A stretch of 13,978 nucleotides of DNA, from the NCBI GenBank assembly GCA_021767245.1, contig JAASTO010000058.1, positions 1-13,978 of the forward strand. The letters run 5' to 3'. Positions within the stretch are counted from its first letter, which is position 1. Each line of letters opens with the position of its first letter. Of this stretch, positions 7,136-13,978 are shown in pieces. The DNA comes from Balneolaceae bacterium. Its GTDB lineage: Bacteria > Bacteroidota > Rhodothermia > Balneolales > Balneolaceae. The notes beneath the pieces are model-generated. The model saw nothing but the letters and a program-made list of their open reading frames with translations, had not been told where the DNA came from and ran no database searches. The translations under genes were made by a program, and so were the position numbers.

Positions 7136-9688
7136 TTATTCTACTTCAGCTCTGAGAACTTCTAATGGAGGTTTGTTATGTATGCCACGGGTATTAATCA
7201 AACCGATCAATAAAACCAGTGCGGTAAGAATGATGATTTCAATTCCAATGATAAATAAATTCGGCACAAATTCTATATCAAAGTAAAAATAACCGATCAG
7301 GTAACTTGCACCAACCGATAGAGTCAAACCCGTCAGGGAGGCCATGATCCCAAGTAAGGCATATTCTATGACTTGTATTTTTACGACTTGCTTTTTGGAG
7401 GCACCAAGGGTTCGCAATAATACGGCTTCTCGAATCCTTTGAAAACGTGAAGTAGCTGCAGAACCCGCCAGAACGATTAAACCCGTGATAATGCTAAATA
7501 ACCCTATGAATTGAATAACAAAGGTGATCTTACCCAAGAAGTTTTGAACGGTTTCAAAAACAAGTCCTACGTCAATAGCTGAAACATTTGGGTAAGCTTG
7601 CACCAGTTTCTGTTGTAGTTCCAGTGAGGCATCTCGCCCTTGGGTTTTGATAGTAGTTGCAAAGAACTGAGGAGCATTTTCCAGGACACCGGCCGGAAAC
7701 ACCACAAAGAAATTAGGGGAAGGCTGATCCCATTTTACGGTTCTGGTACTCGCAATATAAGTTTGTATGGGGATTCCCTGAACATCCCACGTTAAGGTAT
7801 CGCCAATGCTGACATCGAGATCTTCCATTTGGTCACTTTCTATTGAAATGGGGACGATCTGATCAAATCCCTCTGCTTGTCCGATCCATTCACCTTCTAC
7901 AATGGATTCTGTTGGTAAAAGGGAATCACGGTAGGTTGAACGGTATTCACGATTCAATGCCCAGCCCCGGGGATTGGTCGTTGTATCCTCTCTTAGTTCT
8001 TCAGGTGTCATTCCTCTTATGGATTGAATACGCATGGTGACGATCGGCACGTTTTGAAGTATCTCATGCCCACTCTCCCTGATAGTTTTGTTGACTCCCT
8101 CGTTTTGGTCATATTGAATATCATATAAGGCTAAGTTAGGGAGGTCGCCCTGTCCGCCAAAGTCGATCTGATCTAGCAGCATATCCTGAGTCAGGTACAG
8201 TGAGCTGATCATGGTCACGCCCAGACCAAACGTTAGAAGAAGAGTAGTTGTCTGATTATTTGGCCGGTAAAGATTTGCAAGCCCTTGCCGAAGCTCATAA
8301 GAGAATCCTGCCCGTAAAAATTTTCGGGAGCCTTTCATGATCAATTTAGCAAAACCTGTGAGCAGAAACAGGCAGATAACCAACCCACCGGTGAAAGCTA
8401 AGGCAGGCAGTACCTCACCGATCATAAGCCAGGCATACAAAGTTGTAAAGATCAGAAGGGTCAGCGAAAGAATAACCTTGGTGTAAGTTGACAAAAGGTT
8501 TGAAAGGTTGATCTGAATACTTCTGATCGAGTAAAGAGGCGAGATCTTTTTAACAGCCAGTAGAGGGTATAGGGCAAACAGGATGGATATGATCAATCCG
8601 GTACCTACCCCAATGGCCACAGAGGGCCAGGATATAAAGAGCTCGATATCCACTGGAAGAAAATCCTGAACCAGAACCGGTAAATAAAGTTGTATTCCGG
8701 AACCGATCGCAGCTCCCAAAATAGATCCTACTAATCCCATGGCAGCTGCCTGAATCAGGTAAATCATCATGGCCTGATCGGAAGAAACACCGACACAACG
8801 AAGCACAGCCACGGTGTTAATTTTTTGCCGGATGTAAACAAAAATTGAGCTTGCTACACCGATGCCACCAAGTAAGAGAGCGATAAATCCGATGAGATTC
8901 AGAAAATTGGATAAATATAAAATGGCTTCCCCGACTTCTTCTTCCCGCTCATCCACCGTGTCATATCCAAAACGTAGTCCTGCTTCATCTCTAAGATCGT
9001 CCAATCGATCATCTACAGCAACCATATCTGTACCGGCAGGAAATTTATGCCAGGATACATATTCCAGGCGGCTGCCCCGTTGTAACAATCCGGTAGCTTC
9101 CACATTCTCTTTAGGGATGAAGATACGCGGGCCAAAAAATGATGCGGCAACCGGCTGACCGGGTATCTCGATCAGGGTGCCTTCAATTTCATAAGTTAAT
9201 TGACCGATCTTCACCGAATCACCGGGTTGAAGCCCGAATAGTCTCATGACGGGTTCATCCACCAGGGCCCCTCCATTTTTCTGAAAGGTCTGAGCAGCCG
9301 ATGACGGTTCAGTAATGAGGTCGCCGTAAAAAGGGAAATCGCCTTCAATGGCAGTGATCTGTGAGAGCCGTGTGTTTCCATTTTCAGGAAAGAAAGCCAT
9401 GGAATTGAATTTTAGTGCAGTGGAAACTTCACCGCCCAGGGAATCCAATACAGCTACCAGTTCTTCCTGAAACGGTGCATTTTGTTCTACTTCAAGATCG
9501 GCTCCCAGCAACTCCTTAGCTTGATTTTCAATACTGTTGTTAAGGCTTGCTCTAAAAGACGTTATAGCAACCTGTGCAGCTACACCCACAATAATGGCAG
9601 CCATAAAAAGAAATAACTTGGAGCGATGTGCACGCGAATCGCGCCAGGCCATTTTAACAGTCCAAAGCAATGATCTTTGATTACCCAT
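7136..9688 (-). CDS. ybbP: ABC transporter permease, FtsX-domain family (YbbP-like)
   Basis: This 850-residue protein is a type VII (MacB/LolC-like) ABC permease with two FtsX domains. An N-terminal helix lies at about 24-44, then a periplasmic domain (45-255) with a MacB-like core. The first FtsX domain spans about 258-380 and includes KINTVAVLRCVGVS. Middle helices are near 404-423, 428-449 and 480-500, followed by a second periplasmic domain (about 505-715). The second FtsX domain covers 718-845 with RIREAVLLRTLGASKKQV. About ten membrane helices match YbbP rather than the four of MacB; E. coli YbbP has about 800 residues. It starts 5 bases after the ATPase stop codon, so both come from one transcript. 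Such permeases usually drive mechanical work on lipids or lipoproteins in the periplasm. The substrate is not shown here. Confidence 0.9.
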   Translation of the reverse strand: MGNQRSLLWTVKMAWRDSRAHRSKLFLFMAAIIVGVAAQVAITSFRASLNNSIENQAKELLGADLEVEQNAPFQEELVAVLDSLGGEVSTALKFNSMAFFPENGNTRLSQITAIEGDFPFYGDLITEPSSAAQTFQKNGGALVDEPVMRLFGLQPGDSVKIGQLTYEIEGTLIEIPGQPVAASFFGPRIFIPKENVEATGLLQRGSRLEYVSWHKFPAGTDMVAVDDRLDDLRDEAGLRFGYDTVDEREEEVGEAILYLSNFLNLIGFIALLLGGIGVASSIFVYIRQKINTVAVLRCVGVSSDQAMMIYLIQAAAMGLVGSILGAAIGSGIQLYLPVLVQDFLPVDIELFISWPSVAIGVGTGLIISILFALYPLLAVKKISPLYSIRSIQINLSNLLSTYTKVILSLTLLIFTTLYAWLMIGEVLPALAFTGGLVICLFLLTGFAKLIMKGSRKFLRAGFSYELRQGLANLYRPNNQTTTLLLTFGLGVTMISSLYLTQDMLLDQIDFGGQGDLPNLALYDIQYDQNEGVNKTIRESGHEILQNVPIVTMRIQSIRGMTPEELREDTTTNPRGWALNREYRSTYRDSLLPTESIVEGEWIGQAEGFDQIVPISIESDQMEDLDVSIGDTLTWDVQGIPIQTYIASTRTVKWDQPSPNFFVVFPAGVLENAPQFFATTIKTQGRDASLELQQKLVQAYPNVSAIDVGLVFETVQNFLGKITFVIQFIGLFSIITGLIVLAGSAATSRFQRIREAVLLRTLGASKKQVVKIQVIEYALLGIMASLTGLTLSVGASYLIGYFYFDIEFVPNLFIIGIEIIILTALVLLIGLINTRGIHNKPPLEVLRAEVE

Positions 9689-9693
9689 ACGGT

Positions 9694-10407
9694 TTATTCT
9701 GTTACGCTTTCAGTTGCGATTTCTGCATGGGTATCTTCATAAATCATCCCATTTTTGAGGTGTATGATCCGGTTACATTTTTTTGCCAGCTCCAGATCAT
9801 GAGTGACCATTACAAGGGTTGTACCTTCTTTTTTATTGAGTTCAAAGATAAGATTTTCAATGTATTCGCCCGTTTCTGTGTCGAGGTTACCGGTAGGCTC
9901 ATCAGCAAAAAGGATCTTTGGATCGTTGATAAACGCCCGGGCAATGGCCACGCGCTGCTGCTCACCTCCGGATAGTTGAGTAGGGTAGTGATGGGTGCGG
10001 TTGCCCAGGCCAACACTTTCCAGTAGTTCCCTTGCGCGTTCACGAACCGCTTTGGTGGCCTCACCTCGTAATTCCAGTGGAACCATTACATTTTCAATGG
10101 CTGTGAGAGTAGGAACCAACTGAAAGGTTTGGAACACAAAGCCCACATGCTGATTACGAACCTTGGCTCTTTCGTCCTCATTTAATGGGTTGAGGGGAAT
10201 ACCATTTAGTGAAACCGTACCCGAAGTAGGTCGATCCAGTCCGGCACATAACCCAAGCAAGGTTGTTTTACCAGAACCTGAAGGCCCAACAATGGCACAT
10301 GAGATCCCTTTAGGAATGGCAAAATTAATATCATTTACGACCGTTAAGGTCTTGGTTCCACTTTGAAATTTTCTGTATAGCTGATGAACTTCGAGTATAT
10401 TTGACAC
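9694..10407 (-). CDS. ybbA: ABC transporter ATP-binding protein (YbbA-like)
   Basis: This 237-residue ATPase has every nucleotide-binding motif: Walker A GPSGSGKTT (41-49), Q-loop Gln93, signature LSGGEQQR (145-152), Walker B ILFADEPTGNLD with catalytic Glu170, and H-loop His203. The sequence DEPTGNLD places it in the LolD/MacB/FtsE/YbbA group that pairs with FtsX-type permeases. It begins with GTG (10407) without a clear Shine-Dalgarno. It would form a cytoplasmic dimer under two copies of the YbbP-like permease encoded 5 bases downstream. The divergent tesA-like gene on its other side separates it from LolD and MacB ATPases and supports the ybbA name. Confidence 0.92.
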   Translation of the reverse strand: MSNILEVHQLYRKFQSGTKTLTVVNDINFAIPKGISCAIVGPSGSGKTTLLGLCAGLDRPTSGTVSLNGIPLNPLNEDERAKVRNQHVGFVFQTFQLVPTLTAIENVMVPLELRGEATKAVRERARELLESVGLGNRTHHYPTQLSGGEQQRVAIARAFINDPKILFADEPTGNLDTETGEYIENLIFELNKKEGTTLVMVTHDLELAKKCNRIIHLKNGMIYEDTHAEIATESVTE

Positions 10408-10519
10408 GTCTTTGATTTTTTGAATGATACCGACCCAAACAACGGTTTATTGAGGAAACATTCCTTAAAAGTTTCAAAATATTACGGTCTTTAATCCAAA
10501 TTGTTATCACATTAATTAC
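10408..10519 (+). promoter_or_regulatory. Divergent promoter region between ybbA-like and tesA-like genes
   Basis: These 112 AT-rich bases must hold start signals for both tesA (rightward) and ybbA-ybbP (leftward). I could not pick out convincing -35/-10 pairs for either. A small inverted repeat, AGGAA-ACA-TTCCT at 10453-10465, sits near the middle and could be an operator, but repeats this short arise by chance. Confidence 0.4.
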
Positions 10520-11143
10520 ATGAGAACTTTAGTCGCGTTTTTAATTTTTATTGCTTTTACGTCATTATCAGCTCAGAGTCAGAATTCCGAAGAAAAAAGA
10601 ATTCTTTTTTTTGGAGATAGTATCACGGCAGGGCTGGGAGTGGACAAAAGTCAGGCTTTTCCTGCATTGATACAGCAAAAAATTGATTCAGCAGGCATAA
10701 ATTATGAGGTGATAAACGGAGGGTTAAGCGGAGAAACCTCAGCCGGAGGATTACGACGCATTGACTGGGTAATGCAAAAGCCGGTAGATATTTTTGTGCT
10801 GGAACTTGGAGGAAATGATGCCCTCAGGGGAATAGATCTTGGTTCAACCAAAGACAATCTTCAACAGATCATAGATAAAGTGCAGGAAAAATATCCGGAG
10901 GTTCAGATCTATTTGGCAGGCATGCAGGTTCCCCCCAATCTTGGTCAGGAGTACACCAGTAACTTTCAGAAAATGTATCCTGAGCTTGCGGAAGAAAATG
11001 ACCTGCCACTTATCCCAATGATGTTGGAAAAGATAGGGGGCAGTGACATTTACATGCAGGAAGATGGAATACATCCAACTCCCGCAGGACACAGAATTAT
11101 CGCTGAGTCGATCTGGAATGAGTTAAGTCCCATTCTTCATTAA
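10520..11143 (+). CDS. tesA: SGNH esterase, TesA/lysophospholipase L1-like (arylesterase)
   Basis: This 207-residue SGNH hydrolase carries a Sec signal peptide (residues 1-18, ending SLSA) with no lipobox, so the enzyme should act in the periplasm. All four SGNH blocks are seen: FGDSIT with nucleophile Ser34, SGETSAGGL with oxyanion Gly71, LELGGND with Asn99, and DGIHP with Asp182 and His185. It aligns well with E. coli TesA, including GGNDALRG and MQEDGIHP. Known activities of the family are thioesterase, lysophospholipase and arylesterase; the natural substrate is unclear. It is divergent from ybbA-ybbP, as in E. coli, so it probably works with that transporter. It ends 19 bases before the convergent kinase gene, with no evident terminator between. 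Confidence 0.92.
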   Translation: MRTLVAFLIFIAFTSLSAQSQNSEEKRILFFGDSITAGLGVDKSQAFPALIQQKIDSAGINYEVINGGLSGETSAGGLRRIDWVMQKPVDIFVLELGGNDALRGIDLGSTKDNLQQIIDKVQEKYPEVQIYLAGMQVPPNLGQEYTSNFQKMYPELAEENDLPLIPMMLEKIGGSDIYMQEDGIHPTPAGHRIIAESIWNELSPILH

Positions 11144-11162
11144 ACCTATTGTATCCCCAAAC

Positions 11163-13775
11163 TTATTTTGCTGACAACTGACGGTTACTTATGCTCAACA
11201 GTGAATCAGCTTCAATGATCAGAGGATTTGAACCATCAAAATGTTGTTGGAGTACTTGTTTTGATTTATTTAGCAGAGTGTCAGCTTTTTGGTAATTATG
11301 CTTAGCGAAAGCTTGCCGACCCTGAGCGAGATAAACCTGACCGATGTTAGGATGATTAGGGTCAAAATGTTTATTGAAATTTGAAAGGGCTTTGGAGGTA
11401 TGGATTTCGGCCTGATCGTAATTCCCGGCATTGTATTCCACATCTCCATAAGTTACTAACATGTAACCGGCATAGGGGTGGTCTTCTCCGTAGTTATCTA
11501 CAATGATAGACAGAGCCGTTTCTATCTGTTCCCTTGCCTTTTCGTGTTCTTCGGTTTCGCTCAATACCTTGGCAAATTCTCTGAGTGCGAGGGCATAACG
11601 AAAGTGAGTTTCCCCATGCTGAATTTTATTGATTTCAACCGATCGGTTGATGTAGTCAAAGGCTTCTATATGGTTACCTAACTGAAGAGAGATATTTCCC
11701 ATTAAATGGAGGGTGGAGCCCACAAGCTGATGCGTTGGGTCAAAAACCTTCACCCTGATATCGTAAGCTTTTTTTGCCATGTCCCAGGCCTTTTGGTGCT
11801 CAGAATTTGAAGCATATACTACCCCCATGTTATGATATAAGCGGGCAATGCGGGCATTGTTTTCATCAAAAACCTGTAATTTTAGATTCAGTGCTTCCTC
11901 AAGATTTGTAATAGCGGCTTTATTGTTGCCCATGCTCATATAGGCCCGGCCACGGTTATTAAAAATGTTTGCGAGCAGATCTATTTCCCCGGATCTTTCA
12001 AGTGAAAAATGAGATTTCATGTGTTCATCGAGGTCACTCATTACGGTCAAGGCCTCCTCATGCCGGCCATGCTCCATTAAAAAATCACTGTAGTTCAATC
12101 TGTGATTTACGTAACTGAGTGTGAGATCTAACTTATTGATCCGGTATAATGAATCGGTGAGCTGGTAGTAATATTCCGATTCTTCTGTGTTTCCAACATT
12201 ATGATGCCATTCGGCGTATTCTGTACCAATGGCCAGGCTTTTCTCCGTGTTCACAGAAAGAGAGTCGGTTACAAAATAAAAAGCTTGTTTCAGGTTAGCT
12301 CCTGCTTGTTCCATTTCACCATTGTTAAGTTGAATAGCTCCAATGGTTCCCAAAATAGTTGCGTAATTTATGGGTGAAATGTCATCCTCTTTGAGCAATT
12401 GAATACCACGTTGCAAGGCTTCATTAATGGAGATTTCATCCCCCGAATTCTCTGTGGGGTTATTGAGCTCTAACATAGAAACAAGAAAGTCGGTTACTTC
12501 TTCGGCTCTTTCGGCCTGATATTGAGCTTGTTCGCGTTGTTCATTGATATTTTTGGTATAAAAACCGGACAACCCAACAATCAGAATTAGTATACCGGCG
12601 GCTGCGTAGAGCATACTTTTATTCCTCTTGTAAAACTTTCTGCTACGATACCCAAGTGAGTCGGCGTGGGCTTTAACCGGACGATTATGTTGATAGTTAC
12701 ACAGGTCATCATAAAACTCATTTGCAATGCGATACCGTTCTTCCGGTTCTTTTCGGATAGCTTTTAAGATGATGGCGTCGAGGTCACCTTTCAGGATCTG
12801 CTTTAATTTATCGGATCTGGTTCGGTGACTCGGTTTAGGGGGATCCTCATTCAAAATTTTGGATTCTATATCGTAACGGGTCATCCCATCCGTTTCAAAC
12901 AATCTTTCTTCCGTCAAGATCTCATAAAACAACACACCGAGTGAATAAAGATCGGAGGCGGTCGTTATATTTTTTTGTTTGATCTGTTCAGGGCTGGCAT
13001 ATCGCGGTGTTAAAAGTTTTGAACCGGTTTGTGTCAGGTCTTCTGTCTCTTCCTCAAGTAACTTGGAAATTCCGAAATCAAGAACCTTAACATTGCCTCG
13101 AGTATCCACAAAAACATTTCCCGGTTTAATATCCCTGTGTATGATCAGGTTCTCATGGGCATAACGGATAGCTATTAGCAGTTGTTTGAAAAGCTCAATT
13201 CTGTCGTTTACAGTACACCGATTGTCAGAACAGTACTCATCTATAGGTTTCCCGTCAACATACTCCATGATCATGTATGGAAATCCCTCAGCCGTCACAC
13301 CTCCATCATAGAATCGGGCGATAGATGGATGATTAAGTCCGGCAAGAATTTTTTGCTCACGCTTAAACCGAAGCAGGTGTTTCTGCCTCATATGGTTGTT
13401 ATGGATGATCTTTATGGCAACTTTGTGGTCAATGTCTTTATCAGAATGTTCGGCCAGATAAACGGAACCCATTCCTCCTTTTCCCAGCACCTTGATAACC
13501 GTGTATGCGCCAACTTTTTTCCCGACTAAAGAATCATCTTTTGACATACGTTTCATGTCATCCATTAATTCATTCATCAGGTCTTTTTTGAACCGTTCTT
13601 TATTTTCGAACCATCCTTCAGAGGCAGAAATATTATCAAGGAATTGCTGTACCTCAGATTTTAGCTGTTCATTTCCCTTACACAGTTTATCGGTATAAAG
13701 CGCGCGCTCGTGTTCAGGAAGTTCAAGAAGTTTATCAACGATGGACTGTACCCGGTCCCAATTGGAATCATTCAT
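11163..13775 (-). CDS. Transmembrane Ser/Thr protein kinase with TPR domain
   Basis: This 870-residue protein has a helical N-terminal segment (about 1-55, WDRVQSIVDKLLELPEHER) often found before such kinases. A complete kinase domain covers about 91-365: glycine loop GKGGMG (98-103), ATP lysine Lys122 (VAIK), Glu140, HRDIKPGN with catalytic Asp215, DFG (233-235), activation-loop TPRYASPEQ. One membrane helix lies at about 388-406, with basic residues just before it, which puts the kinase in the cytoplasm and the remaining 460 residues in the periplasm. That part is tetratricopeptide repeats, the later ones of about 42 residues with kinesin-light-chain style spacers (DPTHQLV, GEDHPYAG, DPNHPNIG). 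It probably senses or scaffolds through the TPRs and signals by phosphorylation. No partner is encoded here; related kinases often sit beside an ECF sigma factor gene, which could lie past the edge. Confidence 0.93.
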   Translation of the reverse strand: MNDSNWDRVQSIVDKLLELPEHERALYTDKLCKGNEQLKSEVQQFLDNISASEGWFENKERFKKDLMNELMDDMKRMSKDDSLVGKKVGAYTVIKVLGKGGMGSVYLAEHSDKDIDHKVAIKIIHNNHMRQKHLLRFKREQKILAGLNHPSIARFYDGGVTAEGFPYMIMEYVDGKPIDEYCSDNRCTVNDRIELFKQLLIAIRYAHENLIIHRDIKPGNVFVDTRGNVKVLDFGISKLLEEETEDLTQTGSKLLTPRYASPEQIKQKNITTASDLYSLGVLFYEILTEERLFETDGMTRYDIESKILNEDPPKPSHRTRSDKLKQILKGDLDAIILKAIRKEPEERYRIANEFYDDLCNYQHNRPVKAHADSLGYRSRKFYKRNKSMLYAAAGILILIVGLSGFYTKNINEQREQAQYQAERAEEVTDFLVSMLELNNPTENSGDEISINEALQRGIQLLKEDDISPINYATILGTIGAIQLNNGEMEQAGANLKQAFYFVTDSLSVNTEKSLAIGTEYAEWHHNVGNTEESEYYYQLTDSLYRINKLDLTLSYVNHRLNYSDFLMEHGRHEEALTVMSDLDEHMKSHFSLERSGEIDLLANIFNNRGRAYMSMGNNKAAITNLEEALNLKLQVFDENNARIARLYHNMGVVYASNSEHQKAWDMAKKAYDIRVKVFDPTHQLVGSTLHLMGNISLQLGNHIEAFDYINRSVEINKIQHGETHFRYALALREFAKVLSETEEHEKAREQIETALSIIVDNYGEDHPYAGYMLVTYGDVEYNAGNYDQAEIHTSKALSNFNKHFDPNHPNIGQVYLAQGRQAFAKHNYQKADTLLNKSKQVLQQHFDGSNPLIIEADSLLSISNRQLSAK

Positions 13776-13811
13776 AGAAATAGGAAGTTTTACCCGAAAA
13801 TTTAGGTATGA

Positions 13812-13841
13812 ATTATAACATTATTAAATCAATCCTTCCAA
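13812..13841 (-). promoter_or_regulatory. Possible promoter of the Ser/Thr kinase gene
   Basis: On the minus strand TTGGAA (13841-13836) and a perfect TATAAT (13817-13812) are 18 bases apart. Transcription would start near 13805, about 30 bases before the ATG at 13775. No Shine-Dalgarno is clear in that leader. Promoter use in this phylum is uncertain. Confidence 0.4.
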
Positions 13842-13969
13842 TGCTAAATACTTAGAACACATTGAAATATGTAAATGCAGGCACAATTTAACCTGATGGA
13901 ACAACTTTTCAATGTCAGTTAGGAAGCCTACCTTTTAGTTAAATAATTAAATAAACCAGATTTATTGAT

Positions 13970-13978
13970 ATGAAACGA
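13970..13978 (+). other. Possible start of a plus-strand gene cut by the window edge
   Basis: The last nine bases read ATG AAA CGA, which would give Met-Lys-Arg, a common start for exported proteins. The 194 bases between this and the kinase gene are AT-rich and have no ORF of note, consistent with a divergent promoter region. There is no Shine-Dalgarno before it, and three codons cannot prove a gene. Confidence 0.2.

Noticed and set aside
13776..13969. A small gene or ECF sigma factor fragment upstream of the kinase
   Set aside because: All frames on both strands break quickly and no sigma-factor motif is seen. The stretch looks like a promoter region only.
1..13978. CRISPR arrays, tRNA/rRNA genes, insertion sequences, phage or defence genes
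   Set aside because: No regularly spaced repeats, cloverleaf-like sequences, transposase motifs or terminal inverted repeats were seen, and nearly all of the sequence is accounted for by the listed genes.

Overview
The window (about 14 kb, moderate to low GC) looks like chromosomal DNA from a Gram-negative bacterium of the Bacteroidota/Balneolota/Rhodothermota side of the FCB group. The signs are a propeller-type (Reg_prop plus Y_Y_Y) sensor kinase, two outer-membrane-type lipoproteins, a FadL-like barrel, a Thermotoga-type CorA, and a large Ser/Thr kinase with a transmembrane segment and TPRs. Balneolota is my best guess for the phylum, from family resemblance only. No tRNA, rRNA, CRISPR array, transposase, integrase or phage gene was seen. 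Every gene matches a family expected on a chromosome except one composition-biased lipoprotein.

Layout. Bases 1-2002 (+): the 3' part of a membrane sensor histidine kinase and its LuxR/NarL-type response regulator, 4 bases apart. Bases 2088-5179 (+): a lipoprotein with a Tyr/acidic first half and a Ser/Arg-rich second half, then a FadL/OmpP1-like outer-membrane barrel. Bases 5176-6276 (-): a CorA metal channel whose stop codon overlaps the barrel gene's stop codon. Bases 6309-6352: a strong hairpin terminator for the next minus-strand gene, overlapped by a possible corA promoter. Bases 6380-7066 (-): an OmpA-family glycine-zipper lipoprotein. Bases 7136-10407 (-): a YbbP-like ABC permease and its YbbA-like ATPase. 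Bases 10520-11143 (+): a TesA-like SGNH esterase, divergent from ybbA. Bases 11163-13775 (-): a Ser/Thr kinase with TPRs, convergent with tesA. Bases 13776-13978: non-coding, with a candidate kinase promoter and possibly the first codons of a plus-strand gene at the edge.

How the genes fit together. Most of the window deals with the cell envelope: periplasmic sensing (sensor kinase, TPR kinase), outer-membrane proteins and lipoproteins, metal uptake, and an ABC/esterase module. The divergent tesA / ybbA-ybbP arrangement is also found in E. coli and suggests one shared envelope lipid or hydrophobic-compound function. The regulator pair sits directly before the Ser/Arg-rich lipoprotein and the barrel, which makes those two its nearest candidate targets. 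That link is inference from position only.

Most worth a second look: the Ser/Arg-rich lipoprotein and its possible pairing with the barrel; an in-frame internal Shine-Dalgarno plus ATG in the response regulator that could give a free DNA-binding domain; and a promoter-like sequence overlapping the terminator between ompA-like and corA. I did not find a clear new defence or mobile system.
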